DNA from: Geopsychrobacter electrodiphilus DSM 16401 | GTDB lineage: Bacteria > Desulfobacterota > Desulfuromonadia > Desulfuromonadales > Geopsychrobacteraceae | Direction: 5' to 3' | Length of the DNA: 64,000 nt | Assembly (NCBI RefSeq): GCF_000384395.1 | Contig: NZ_ARWE01000001.1 | Span: forward strand, 2,258,894 to 2,322,893 | Program-made: the position numbers and the translations under genes | Notes under the pieces: generated by a model | The model's input: the letters and a program-made list of their open reading frames with translations, nothing else | The model's database searches: none | Told to the model about the DNA's origin: nothing | In this document: piece by piece, positions 38,056 through 46,747 of the stretch | Position numbering within the stretch: the first letter of the stretch is position 1 | Layout of the letters: each line of letters starts with the position of its first letter

Positions 38056-39684
38056 ATGCACCTTAAACTGGCTAGCAAGTACACCTGCTTTTCCTGCGGT
38101 GTCCTGATCATAACCATGCTCGTTTTTACCTTTTTTCATATCACCAAACTGAAGAGAACCTTTTTAGACGAGGCCGTTTACGAAGCGGATACCCTGAACG
38201 AGATATTGCAGCGGACCACTTATCATCAGATGCTGAACGATGATCGTGAACAGCTTCAACAAGTCATTGATGAAGCAGGCCAAATCAAACGGATCGAGAG
38301 AATTCGTATTTTCGGCCGTGAAGGAGTAATCCGTTTCTCCACCGATCACCATGAAATCGGCACTGCTCTCAACAATAAAGCCGCCGGCTGCGCCTTCTGT
38401 CATTTGAATGAAAAAACAACCTTGCTCGACACGACAGCCGAAAACCGCAGCCGGACTTTTATCGATGCCACCGGAAAAAACGTGTTGGGGATGACAAAAG
38501 GGATATATAACGAAGAAAGTTGCTATACCGCTGCGTGTCATTTCCATAAGTCAGGGGAAAAGAAACTCGGGGTACTCGACGTTGTCGTCTCACTCGACCA
38601 GATGAGCAGCATGACTCTGGATCATTATGCAGATATGTTCATATCTGCGTCCTTGTTGTTACTGGTTCTATCCATTTTTCAATATTTTTTCATAAAAAAA
38701 TATGTTTCCAACCCACTGAACAAATTGCTTGAAGATACATATCAACTGGGTCAGGGCAATCTGGATGCCAGGATCGATAGCTGGCCTCAAAATGAATTCG
38801 GAACGCTTTGCCTGTCATTCAACCAGATGGCGCAGAACCTTGCTCAGTCCAGAAATGAACTCCGTGAATGGGGGAATACCCTGGAACGTAAGGTATCAGA
38901 TCGGACCGAGGAGATTAAAGCAATGCAGGCGCAATTGGTGCAGGCCGCCAAGTTGGCTTCATTGGGGGAACTGGTTGCCGGCATTGCCCACGAAATTAAC
39001 AATCCTCTCAGCGGGATTCTGATGTTTTCCTCACTGGCCATAAAATCTCCTGACCTATCACCACAAGTCAAAGAGAACCTGGAAGTGATTGTTTCAGAAA
39101 CCAGGCGTTGTGCAAAAATTGTTAGCGCACTGCTCGAGTTCTCCCGAGAATCGATCCCCGAGAAACAACCCTGCTCCATTAACCAGATTCTCAACGAAAC
39201 GCTGAAGCTGGTTTCCAAGCAGGAGTTATTCCATAACATTAAGGTAAAAAGTCAGTTTTTAGATTCTTTGCCGGACATTTGCGCCGATTCTGCTCAGGTG
39301 CAGCAAGTATTTTTTAATATGATGATCAATGCTGGCCAGGCGATGGAAGGGCGAGGAGTTTTGCAGCTGTCAACTGAGCTGGGCGGAGGGAACCAGTCGA
39401 TAATCATCAAAATAATCGATAATGGGGTCGGCATCAGTAAGGAACATCTGGATAAAATCTTTGATCCATTCTTTTCAACCAAGGGCGAGAAGGGCTTCGG
39501 CCTCGGCCTGTCAATTTCCTACGGAATCATCAAAAATCATGGTGGAGAAATTCAGGTGCAGAGCCAAATTGATGAAGGGACCAAATTTACGATTACCTTA
39601 CCCCTCCAGCGGGAAGATGTCTCCTCTGCAACAAGAAGTTGCCGTACTATTTCAGAAGATGGCGAGCATACTGAACAGGACTAA
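38056..39684 (+). CDS. Membrane sensor histidine kinase with haem-binding periplasmic domain
   Basis: The 542-residue protein has TM1 at about residues 10-30, a periplasmic domain (to about 195), TM2, a HAMP linker, and the kinase core. The core shows GELVAGIAHEINNPLSG with the phosphorylated His, FFNMMINAGQAMEG, DNGVGI and GFGLGLSISYGI. The periplasmic part has one CXXCH (CAFCH) and one CX4CH (CYTAACH followed by FH), so it probably binds c-type haem and senses redox state. TAAGGAGGG lies before the ATG at 38056. It is convergent with the NtrC-type regulator, its presumed partner. Confidence 0.9.
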   Translation: MHLKLASKYTCFSCGVLIITMLVFTFFHITKLKRTFLDEAVYEADTLNEILQRTTYHQMLNDDREQLQQVIDEAGQIKRIERIRIFGREGVIRFSTDHHEIGTALNNKAAGCAFCHLNEKTTLLDTTAENRSRTFIDATGKNVLGMTKGIYNEESCYTAACHFHKSGEKKLGVLDVVVSLDQMSSMTLDHYADMFISASLLLLVLSIFQYFFIKKYVSNPLNKLLEDTYQLGQGNLDARIDSWPQNEFGTLCLSFNQMAQNLAQSRNELREWGNTLERKVSDRTEEIKAMQAQLVQAAKLASLGELVAGIAHEINNPLSGILMFSSLAIKSPDLSPQVKENLEVIVSETRRCAKIVSALLEFSRESIPEKQPCSINQILNETLKLVSKQELFHNIKVKSQFLDSLPDICADSAQVQQVFFNMMINAGQAMEGRGVLQLSTELGGGNQSIIIKIIDNGVGISKEHLDKIFDPFFSTKGEKGFGLGLSISYGIIKNHGGEIQVQSQIDEGTKFTITLPLQREDVSSATRSCRTISEDGEHTEQD

Positions 39685-39689
39685 ACTCT

Positions 39690-41102
39690 TTAAGAGGCCC
39701 TGTGTTTTCTAACCGAAATACCAAACTTTTTCAGCAGGGCCTGAAAGTTGGGACGCAACATGCCAGTCTCCTCTGCAGCTTTGGTGACACTCCAATTATT
39801 TCTTTCGAGCGCGGCAAACACAAACGCCTTTTCAACCGGCTCAACTGCCCGCTCCCGGGCCAACTGCTTCTTCTCTTTTAACTCTTCAGTATTCAGTGGA
39901 GTGAGATGTATATCTTCAAAACCATTCCCGTCGACCGGTAGCTCAAGATCACTTCTGGAGATTTTCTCGCCCTGAGCGAGGACAACCGCCCTTTCAATAA
40001 TGTTTTCCAGCTCACGGACATTACCCGGGAAGCTATAGTGCTCCAGGGCAACCTGTGCCTCGGGGGTAATCCCTTTGACTTCCTTGCCGATTTCCTCAGA
40101 AAACTTTCGGATGAAGTGATTAATCAGCGTCGCAACATCCCCTTGCCGTTCTCTGAGCGGAGGAAGGTCAATCGGGATGATGTTAAGCCGAAAATAGAGA
40201 TCATCGCGGAATGTCCCTTTCTCGACCATGGCTTCAAGGCTTTTGTTGGTTGCCGCGATCAGCCGGATGTCGATGCTGGTTGCCTTGATATCCCCGATCG
40301 GAGTGACTTCGCGTTGCTGCAGTACCCGCAACAGTTTTGACTGAGTGGTCATGCTGAGATTGGAAATTTCGTCAAGAAACAGACTACCGCCACTGGCAAC
40401 GGTAAAGAGACCGGGCTTGGCGTGAATGGCCCCGGTGAAGGAACCTTTGACATGGCCGAACAATTCACTTTCAAGTAAATTTTCCGAAAGGGAGTTGCAA
40501 TCGACGGCAACAAAGGGCTGAACTTTGCGTAAACTGTTATTGTGAATAGCCCGTGCCACCAGTTCCTTTCCGGTTCCGCTCTCGCCGTGGATGAGCACCG
40601 TGCTGTTGGTCGGGGCAACCTGTATCAAGCGTTGAAAAACCTTCTGCATCGACTTGCTGGAACCAACCATGCTTCCACAGGTGGGGGGTACAATCTGTTC
40701 TACACTCTGCGGAAGCGACGCCAAAATAAACGCCCGGTGCTTTTCTGCGGCTTTGACTTTTAGAACGATCTGGTCCGCCTCGAAAGGTTTGGTCAGATAA
40801 TCAAAGGCCCCGTTTTTCATCGCCTCAACGGCGGAATCAACTGTTGCGTAACCGGTAATTATAATAACAGGTACGGCGGGCTGTAGAATCTGAACGGCTT
40901 TTAAAACTTCAATGCCCTGGATGAACGGCATTTTCAAATCGGTAATGACGATATCAAATTCGTCTTTCTGCAGCTTTTCCAAGCCGGATTTCCCGTTTGA
41001 GGCAAGATCGACTTGAAACCCCTCCAGAGAAAGTGCCTGACGAAGGCCTTCGCGAATAACAGCTTCATCATCAATAACTAAGACTTTACTCGGCTTGTCC
41101 AT
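39690..41102 (-). CDS. NtrC-family sigma-54-dependent response regulator
   Basis: The receiver domain has KVLVIDDEAVIREG and the phosphorylation Asp in IVITDLKMP. An AAA+ domain follows with Walker A GESGTGKE and the sigma-54 loop GSFTGA (Ser for the common Ala), then a Fis-type HTH (WSVTKAAEETGMLRPNFQALLKKFG). At 470 residues it is complete. The ATG at 41102 is preferred over GTG at 41108. Its stop lies 5 bases from that of the haem sensor kinase. A sigma-54 promoter lies upstream of the neighbouring respiratory operon, its likely target. Confidence 0.92.
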   Translation of the reverse strand: MDKPSKVLVIDDEAVIREGLRQALSLEGFQVDLASNGKSGLEKLQKDEFDIVITDLKMPFIQGIEVLKAVQILQPAVPVIIITGYATVDSAVEAMKNGAFDYLTKPFEADQIVLKVKAAEKHRAFILASLPQSVEQIVPPTCGSMVGSSKSMQKVFQRLIQVAPTNSTVLIHGESGTGKELVARAIHNNSLRKVQPFVAVDCNSLSENLLESELFGHVKGSFTGAIHAKPGLFTVASGGSLFLDEISNLSMTTQSKLLRVLQQREVTPIGDIKATSIDIRLIAATNKSLEAMVEKGTFRDDLYFRLNIIPIDLPPLRERQGDVATLINHFIRKFSEEIGKEVKGITPEAQVALEHYSFPGNVRELENIIERAVVLAQGEKISRSDLELPVDGNGFEDIHLTPLNTEELKEKKQLARERAVEPVEKAFVFAALERNNWSVTKAAEETGMLRPNFQALLKKFGISVRKHRAS

Positions 41103-41311
41103 AATCACAGTTCCTACTCCCTCTTCATCTCATCATAAACAGATTTCAATAGTCGGCTATCCCCAGACTCTTACTCATATACGAAACGAGCTGTTCTCAC
41201 ACAATAGCACCTCAATAAATCAGTTCAGATAATTCTTCAGGCCAAGGAACAAGTAATCACATTATAACCTAGACCCGGATAAGAGCCACATCTTGTCGAC
41301 AGTATTTCTAC

Positions 41312-41328
41312 GGCACAGACTATGTGCC
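41312..41328. promoter_or_regulatory. Candidate enhancer palindrome for the NtrC-type regulator
   Basis: A 6-bp inverted repeat with five-base centre, about 250 bases upstream of the sigma-54 promoter. Assignment rests on position alone. Confidence 0.35.
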
Positions 41329-41577
41329 TGAAGAGGAGATAGATAAAAATCTTATTCAATGTACATTTCATTCGTAAACCGACTTAACCCAAACAAATAC
41401 CTTGTAAAATCAAATACATAAAGATATCTGCTCCTCAAGGGGCAGGGTTCTCCTCCCCTACCTATGTATATAAATTTTATTTAATTACACCATCTACATG
41501 TCTCAATACTCAGATGCTACCTAAGAAAATCCATGTAATTACAGTAAGTTATATTTTTAATAAGCGCTAAACAAATT

Positions 41578-41594
41578 TCGGCACAACTGATGCG
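41578..41594 (+). promoter_or_regulatory. Sigma-54 (-24/-12) promoter of the respiratory operon
   Basis: TCGGCACAACTGATGCG: the invariant GG (41580-41581) and GC (41592-41593) are exactly ten bases apart, and GGCAC fits the -24 consensus. It lies about 45 bases before the first gene. An NtrC-family activator gene is adjacent. Confidence 0.75.
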
Positions 41595-41640
41595 TTAGTA
41601 AATAAGCAGGAAGGTAAGACTAATCAGTAAGGAGGACGTC

Positions 41641-41868
41641 ATGAAAAACATCATCCGCAATACCTTGGTTGTTCTAGCTAGCTTTTCGACTATCACTTAC
41701 GCCGCGGCAGACGCTGGGAGTGGCGGGGGCAGCTTCCTGCTGACACTGTTTCTCGGTTTTTTTGCTCTGATTATCGTTCTTCAATTGATACCAGCTGCCA
41801 TGCTGTTTGTCGGGATGTTAAAAGGCTTGTTCATTCACAATCCTAAGAAAGAGGAACATCCTAACTGA
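41641..41868 (+). CDS. Small secreted/membrane protein, paralogue of the product at 42332
   Basis: The 75-residue protein has an N-terminal signal-like helix ending near TYAAADA, then a Gly/Ser stretch and one transmembrane helix FFALIIVLQLIPAAMLFVGML, with a short charged tail. The helix core ALIIVLQLIPA is shared with the protein at 42332 (ALLIVVQLLPA). AAGGAGG lies shortly before the ATG. It is the first gene after the sigma-54 promoter and probably a structural or assembly subunit of the respiratory complex. No named family recognised. Confidence 0.7.
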   Translation: MKNIIRNTLVVLASFSTITYAAADAGSGGGSFLLTLFLGFFALIIVLQLIPAAMLFVGMLKGLFIHNPKKEEHPN

Positions 41869-41914
41869 GCATTACCAAAGGGATCCGTTCGTTAATTTAA
41901 GAAAGGGTGTGGTC

Positions 41915-42580
41915 ATGCAAGGTCTACTCATTGCCAATGAAAATCGCCAGTCACGGGACCGGTTGGCCCGTCTCTTTGTCGCAGATGATTTTCGGGTGAC
42001 GACAACGGATGCGGTGGTCAACGCCTTGGAAGGTATTCTCGATAATTCGATCCAGGTGGTGGTATTGGGCGGGGAATTTAATGAGATGCACGTTGTCAAG
42101 TTGATACCGTTACTCAAGAAATGCAATCCATTTCTTTCCATCATTTTGGTCGCGGATGAGATCCCGCTCAATCTGCTACGTAAAATCCGCAAGGAGGGCA
42201 TCTTTTATCATGCCTTAAGTCCCACCGGGGATGAAGATCGGGAAGAAATTTATCAAGCAGTTCTCTGTGCTTTCAGAACTTATCAGACGCGCAGGGATGC
42301 GCCGAACTCAACTCAACCGAAGGAGGTTTCCATGCGAAGCGTTAAAACGATTCTTACCAGTTTAGTCCTTGCGCTCCTGGCGGTGGCCCCGTCACTGGCG
42401 GCGGACACAGGAACGACCTATACCAGCGGTATCTTGGTGCTTGTTTTCGTAGGTGTTTGTGCTCTGCTGATTGTTGTTCAACTGCTGCCTGCAATCCGCG
42501 CTCTGTTCGACATGACCAAGGATGCGGCGGAAAAGAGACCCGCAAGCAAGTACAGCGCTGTCACTACCAAGAAGCATTAG
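41915..42580 (+). CDS. Pseudo-receiver domain continuous with a small membrane protein
   Basis: Residues 1 to about 120 look like a CheY-type receiver (GLLIANENRQSRDRLARLF; VVVLGGEFNEMH; IILVADEIP). The phosphorylation Asp is replaced, since the strand end reads VLGGEFN, and the usual acidic pair is weakened. The frame then runs without a stop into a signal-peptide-bearing membrane protein that has its own ribosome site at 42320-42326. The whole frame may be translated as a 221-residue fusion, or the receiver part may mainly couple translation. The ATG at 41915 follows GAAAGGG. Confidence 0.6.
   Translation: MQGLLIANENRQSRDRLARLFVADDFRVTTTDAVVNALEGILDNSIQVVVLGGEFNEMHVVKLIPLLKKCNPFLSIILVADEIPLNLLRKIRKEGIFYHALSPTGDEDREEIYQAVLCAFRTYQTRRDAPNSTQPKEVSMRSVKTILTSLVLALLAVAPSLAADTGTTYTSGILVLVFVGVCALLIVVQLLPAIRALFDMTKDAAEKRPASKYSAVTTKKH
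42332..42580 (+). CDS. Internal-start small membrane protein, paralogue of the protein at 41641
   Basis: An ideal ribosome site AAGGAGG stands five bases before the ATG at 42332, inside and in frame with the pseudo-receiver gene. The resulting 82-residue protein starts with a standard signal peptide (TILTSLVLALLAVAPSLAAD) and has one further helix (ILVLVFVGVCALLIVVQLLPA) and a basic tail. A signal peptide would be useless in the middle of a fusion, so this is probably the main product. Confidence 0.7.
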   Translation: MRSVKTILTSLVLALLAVAPSLAADTGTTYTSGILVLVFVGVCALLIVVQLLPAIRALFDMTKDAAEKRPASKYSAVTTKKH

Positions 42581-42604
42581 CGAGCGCCAGAAAGGAGACT
42601 TACG

Positions 42605-42757
42605 ATGCTTGAGCTATTCACACATATTGGCAAGGTCACCGAGGTGTTTACTCTGGTTGACTATTACACCTACATCAAAGGCATGGAGTATTTAATTTGT
42701 ATTGCGTTTTTCGTCACTTTTCCGATGTTTTATCGCTACATCAACCACGAGGACTAG
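42605..42757 (+). CDS. 50-residue HmcD-like membrane subunit
   Basis: One transmembrane helix (YLICIAFFVTFPMFYRYI) follows an N-terminal amphipathic region with YYTYIKGMEY. Size, layout and position before a cytochrome, a ferredoxin and an NrfD protein recall HmcD of the sulphate-reducer Hmc complex. AAAGGAG precedes the ATG. It is shorter than usual gene-finder limits. Confidence 0.65.
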   Translation: MLELFTHIGKVTEVFTLVDYYTYIKGMEYLICIAFFVTFPMFYRYINHED

Positions 42758-42879
42758 CGTTTTGGCTCCTTAGTGTTAAAACGATAGCAGGTGACCGTAT
42801 TCAATAATATCTGGCTGCCTTGAGCGTAAAGCACGGTTGACCGACCGGCAGCCAGAATCACTAAAGGAGACGTGGCGCT

Positions 42880-43395
42880 ATGTTTGTTGCTTCGGGTTGG
42901 CAGGTGATGGGTGTTTTTCTCTTAGCGATGTCTTTGCCATTTGCCGAGAACAGCTTTGGCATGGATGCTCCTGATACCATCGTTATCGATATTTTATCCA
43001 AGTACTACGAGCCGGTCGAATTCAACCATCAATTACACGTCGATATCGCCGAGGATTGCTCGGTTTGCCATCATCACACCACCGGGACCGGGACAGTAAA
43101 TCCTTACTGTGCAAAGTGTCACGCTCAAAAGCAAGAGATGGCGACTGTAGCTTGTGTGGACTGTCACGCCGCTGAGACGTTCTCCTCCGAGGCGATCCAT
43201 CGCCAGAGCCAAATGGATCTATTCCATATCGATGTAAACGGGTTAAAGGGGGCCTATCACCAAAATTGCCGGGGTTGTCATCAGGAGAAGGATGGGCCGA
43301 CCGGTTGTCAGACTTGCCATATCAGAACCCTGGCAGGGGATGAATTTTATCATTCTGGAACTTTTGCGCCCCCCCCCCAACCCCAGGGTGAATGA
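42880..43395 (+). CDS. Five-haem c3-type cytochrome subunit
   Basis: The 171-residue protein has an N-terminal hydrophobic segment (signal or anchor) and five CXXCH sites (CSVCH, CAKCH, CVDCH, CRGCH, CQTCH) with the c3-type pre-haem segment VEFNHQLHVDIAEDC. It is the likely periplasmic electron acceptor of the NrfD/ferredoxin module that follows. AAAGGAG lies upstream of the ATG. A 9-bp stem (42811-42819 with 42847-42855) in the gap before it may protect or tune the mRNA. Confidence 0.9.
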   Translation: MFVASGWQVMGVFLLAMSLPFAENSFGMDAPDTIVIDILSKYYEPVEFNHQLHVDIAEDCSVCHHHTTGTGTVNPYCAKCHAQKQEMATVACVDCHAAETFSSEAIHRQSQMDLFHIDVNGLKGAYHQNCRGCHQEKDGPTGCQTCHIRTLAGDEFYHSGTFAPPPQPQGE

Positions 43396-43453
43396 CTGAC
43401 GGTAGACGTCACTTCCTGTAATTATTGAACGAGCTACGCAAGGAGATGTCACC

Positions 43454-44392
43454 ATGAGTAAAGTAAGTCGCAGAAGATTTTTAGCTGGCGGTTTGGCAAG
43501 CGGGGCAGCAGTGCTGTTGGCTCCGGCCAAAAAAGTACTGGCCGCCGGTTCTTTCTCAGGATACCCGGATGGAATGGGGGTATTAGTTGATCTGACCAGG
43601 TGCCTCGGTTGTCGCAGCTGCGAGGCCGCTTGCAACAAGGAGCAGAATCTACCGCTCCCCGACCTTCCGTTTGATGACCTGTCGGTTTTCGATCAAACTT
43701 TCCACGGAGGCACCCAGAAACGTCGCCCGACGGAAAAGGCATACACGGTGGTCAATCGCTATGAGCCGCCGGAGTTGCCCAAACCGGTTTACCGCAAGGT
43801 TCAGTGCAATCATTGCAACGAGCCTGCGTGCCTGACCTCCTGTTTTGTCAACGCTTACACCAAGACTCCGGAAGGCGCCGTCATTTATGACAAGAGTGTC
43901 TGCGTCGGATGTCGTAACTGCATGATTGCCTGCCCGTTTAACGTTCCAGCTTACAGCTACTCCGAGGTTCTCGATCCGGTGATCAAGAAGTGCATCTTCT
44001 GCTACGACACGCGCCTTAAGTTTGGCAAACCGCCGGCATGTGTCGAGATTTGCCCCTCTCAGGCCCTGACCTTCGGCAAGCGTAAAGATCTGCTATTAAT
44101 TGCCCGGTTGCGGATCAAGAGATCTCCCGAGACCTACCAGCCTGAGATTTACGGCGAGAAGGAGGTCGGAGGGACCAGCTGGTTGTATCTCTCTGCAGTC
44201 CCTTTCAATGAACTTGGCTTCGATACCAATTTGCAGAAAGAGCCGATCATCAACAATGTCAAGGGCTTCCTCGGCATGGTACCGATGGTCCTGGCAATCT
44301 GGCCCGCTCTATTTACCGGATTCCATCTCTTGGCGACCAAGCACAAAGATCAGGGGCATGAAGAGAGTCACGGAAAGGAGGGGAAACAATGA
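43454..44392 (+). CDS. TAT-exported ferredoxin-type [4Fe-4S] subunit (HybA/HmcB-like)
   Basis: A twin-arginine signal (SRRRFLAGG) directs the folded protein across the membrane. Four cysteine clusters are visible: CLGCRSCEAAC, CNHCNEPACLTSC, CVGCRNCMIAC and CIFCYDT...CVEIC. A C-terminal helix (FLGMVPMVLAIWPALFTGFHLL) anchors it. In such complexes it links the quinone site of the NrfD subunit to the periplasmic cytochrome. Its stop overlaps the NrfD start. Confidence 0.93.
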   Translation: MSKVSRRRFLAGGLASGAAVLLAPAKKVLAAGSFSGYPDGMGVLVDLTRCLGCRSCEAACNKEQNLPLPDLPFDDLSVFDQTFHGGTQKRRPTEKAYTVVNRYEPPELPKPVYRKVQCNHCNEPACLTSCFVNAYTKTPEGAVIYDKSVCVGCRNCMIACPFNVPAYSYSEVLDPVIKKCIFCYDTRLKFGKPPACVEICPSQALTFGKRKDLLLIARLRIKRSPETYQPEIYGEKEVGGTSWLYLSAVPFNELGFDTNLQKEPIINNVKGFLGMVPMVLAIWPALFTGFHLLATKHKDQGHEESHGKEGKQ

Positions 44393-45693
44393 ACAGATTG
44401 GCGGAACACGGAATCAACGCCCTCGACGGGGCGGAAAAACCTGATAGTAAAAAATGGAACCTGATGGAGAAGCTGTGCCTCGGCCTGCCCCTGGATCAGT
44501 ACGTCAATCAGGTCCTGCGCAACAAATTTAATTGGCTGCTCTGCATCATCTTCGCTATCGGTATTCCGCTTATTATCTACCGCTTTCTGTTCGGTCTCGG
44601 CGCTGTGACCCATTCATCCTACGATTACCCCTGGGGCCTCTTCCTCAGTTTCGGCCTCTTCTGCATGGTGCCGCTTTCGGCTTCCGGTTTTATGCTCGGC
44701 ACCACAGTCGAAATCTTCGGCCGCCACGATTTCGAGCCGATTGAACGACTGGCGTTGCTCAATGGCCTGCTCGGCTACCTGTTCGCCGTGGTTTACCTGC
44801 TGGTTGACCTCGGCCAACCCTGGCGTCTTTCCTACCCGATGATCTACGCCTGGGGTCCAGCCGCGGTGCTGTTTCTGGTCGGTTGGCACGTTGCCATCTA
44901 CCTGTCGGTGCAGATGGCAGAGGTTTCCACCGCCTTCTTTGAGTGGATCGGCTGGCCGAAAGGCAAAGCCTTCATACGCAAGGGGGCCATCGGCCTCACT
45001 GTGGCCGGAATAATCCTCTCGACCTTGCATCAGGGGGCCTTGGGGGCCTTGTACACCTACGCTCCGGGCAAGATCCACCCCCTGTGGTACTCAACCGAAT
45101 TCCAGTGGATCCTTTACTTTGTCTCTTCGATCCCGGCCGGCCTCTGCATGGTGATCGCGGTCAGCACCATCGTCATCAAGACCATGGCCTGGCGCTGCAG
45201 CGCTACCTTCAAAGACAACCTGGACCAGTTGACCATCAAACTGGCAAAGGGTGCGGCCCTGGCTCTGATAACTTATCTGGTTATCAAACTGATCGCGGTG
45301 GCTCATGATAATGAGTGGGTATATCTGGCGACAGGCTGGGGTGTCTGGTACCTGCTGGAAATGTTCATCGGGGTCATTCTGCCCCTCGTCCTTTTCGCCT
45401 ATGGCGTCCGACATAAACTGGTCGGAATGGTTCGCATCGGAGCCTTTTTGACGATTGCCGGTATCCTGCTGAACCGTTTGAACACCGCGCTGATCGCTTT
45501 TAACTGGAAGCTCTACCAAGAGATTCCGCATGTATTCGAAATTATCATCAGCATTACCATCTTCGCCATTTACGTCACAGTGTATCGCTTCATTCTCTAT
45601 CGGTTGCCAATCCTCTATAGCTGGAAAGAACAGGCCAGTGAAACGGGACAGGGAAGAGTTCTCCTGCCCATTCAGGGACAGAAAGAACAGTAG
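44389..45693 (+). CDS. NrfD/PsrC/HmcC-family quinone-reactive membrane subunit
   Basis: The 434-residue polytopic protein has about ten helices. Family features are WGLFLSFGLFCMVPLSASGFMLGTTVEIF, LVDLGQPWRLSYPM and STLHQGALGALYTYAPGKIHPLWYS. It exchanges electrons with menaquinol and contains no haem of its own. The ATG overlaps the ferredoxin gene by four bases. The set cytochrome-ferredoxin-NrfD resembles the Cbc-type menaquinol:cytochrome oxidoreductases of Geobacter. Confidence 0.93.
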   Translation: MNRLAEHGINALDGAEKPDSKKWNLMEKLCLGLPLDQYVNQVLRNKFNWLLCIIFAIGIPLIIYRFLFGLGAVTHSSYDYPWGLFLSFGLFCMVPLSASGFMLGTTVEIFGRHDFEPIERLALLNGLLGYLFAVVYLLVDLGQPWRLSYPMIYAWGPAAVLFLVGWHVAIYLSVQMAEVSTAFFEWIGWPKGKAFIRKGAIGLTVAGIILSTLHQGALGALYTYAPGKIHPLWYSTEFQWILYFVSSIPAGLCMVIAVSTIVIKTMAWRCSATFKDNLDQLTIKLAKGAALALITYLVIKLIAVAHDNEWVYLATGWGVWYLLEMFIGVILPLVLFAYGVRHKLVGMVRIGAFLTIAGILLNRLNTALIAFNWKLYQEIPHVFEIIISITIFAIYVTVYRFILYRLPILYSWKEQASETGQGRVLLPIQGQKEQ

Positions 45694-45832
45694 GAAGAAC
45701 AAGAGGAACAACAGAAGGTTTCTGCGTTAGCATAATCGGGATTCACGAGCGGGTGCAAAAACGGCGGTCTGACCGCATATAAAAATCAGACAGGTGATGA
45801 GGAGACCCATAAACTTTTGGGAGGTGGGAAGC

Positions 45833-46747
45833 ATGTTCAATAATCTGATCGCCAGGGCAATTATTCCAATCACCATCGCCGTTACCGGATTTGTGGTGTT
45901 CGGTTGTATCCTTCTCTACACGTTCATCAAAACTGACATGATCAACGAGGCGCTGGGGCATGTCGATAGCCTGGCTGAAACCGTTGCCAAATCGACAAGT
46001 TATGCCATGCTTAAGGACGAAAGAGAATCTTTAGCCAACATTGTCAGAAATGTCGGCACCCTTTCAGAAGTCCGTCAAATTCTGATCTATGATGAAGCAG
46101 GTATGGTCCATTTTTCTGGCGCGGATAAAATTACTGAAACGAGAGCGTTGGCAGGTGATATTGAGGCCTGGTCAAAGCAGATCATGCGACCTGACTATGC
46201 GCGAAGAACCAAAACCCAGCACAACGTCGAAAATAACGATGGCTTGATAGCTGTTTCGATCCCGATTTTGAATGAAGCGCACTGTTCGACTGCTTCGTGT
46301 CACTTTCACGCCCCAGATGAGCCAGTCCTCGGGTTCTTGAACATCAGTATCTCACGTGGAGCCCTGGAGAAAACCCTTGCTTTGCTCAAAAGCCGGATGA
46401 TAATTTTCAGTTTGATGGTGCTGTTTTTAACGATCGGCGGCGTGGCCGCCCTGTTGCAAATGAATCTTTTTCTGCCGATCCGACGATTGACGTGGTGTGC
46501 CGAGCTAGCGGCCAGCGGGGTACAGGACAAGGACTTACCAGAATCTGATGGTAAACTCGGCCGTCTGAACGAGGATTTTCGGCGACTGATTCAGCAGCGG
46601 GATCAGGCCAGACAGGATCAGAAAGCCACATGTCTATCAACGAGCAAAGCAGACCATGATTCCGATACCAACTCCAGAATCAAAAACAGGGATACCAGAT
46701 ATCAATCCTCTGCGGCTACAGGTTCAAGCGAGAATCCGAAAACTTGA
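45833..46747 (+). CDS. Kinase-less haem-sensor protein, paralogue of the kinase at 38056
   Basis: The 304-residue protein has TM1, a periplasmic domain, TM2 and a HAMP-like stretch, then a Ser/Asp-rich tail, with no histidine kinase core. The periplasmic domain aligns with that of the kinase at 38056 (TSYAMLKDERESLANIVRNVG against TTYHQMLNDDREQLQQVIDE). It keeps the CX4CH site (CSTASCH followed by FH) but has lost the CXXCH site. GGAGGTGGG lies before the ATG at 45833. Possible roles are redox reporting inside the complex or modulation of the kinase. It overlaps the next gene by 92 bases. Confidence 0.75.
   Translation: MFNNLIARAIIPITIAVTGFVVFGCILLYTFIKTDMINEALGHVDSLAETVAKSTSYAMLKDERESLANIVRNVGTLSEVRQILIYDEAGMVHFSGADKITETRALAGDIEAWSKQIMRPDYARRTKTQHNVENNDGLIAVSIPILNEAHCSTASCHFHAPDEPVLGFLNISISRGALEKTLALLKSRMIIFSLMVLFLTIGGVAALLQMNLFLPIRRLTWCAELAASGVQDKDLPESDGKLGRLNEDFRRLIQQRDQARQDQKATCLSTSKADHDSDTNSRIKNRDTRYQSSAATGSSENPKT

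Larger units (their letters stand above)
41109..41640. other. AT-rich regulatory region upstream of the respiratory operon
   Basis: About 530 bases with no gene. It holds the inverted repeat GGCACA-GACTA-TGTGCC at 41312-41328, which may be an enhancer site, and a sigma-54 promoter at 41578-41594. The region is clearly more AT-rich than the flanking genes. Confidence 0.6.

Noticed and set aside
41312-41328. GGCACA/TGTGCC palindrome as a second sigma-54 promoter
   Set aside because: The GG and GC dinucleotides do not have the required ten-base spacing; it was kept only as a possible activator site.
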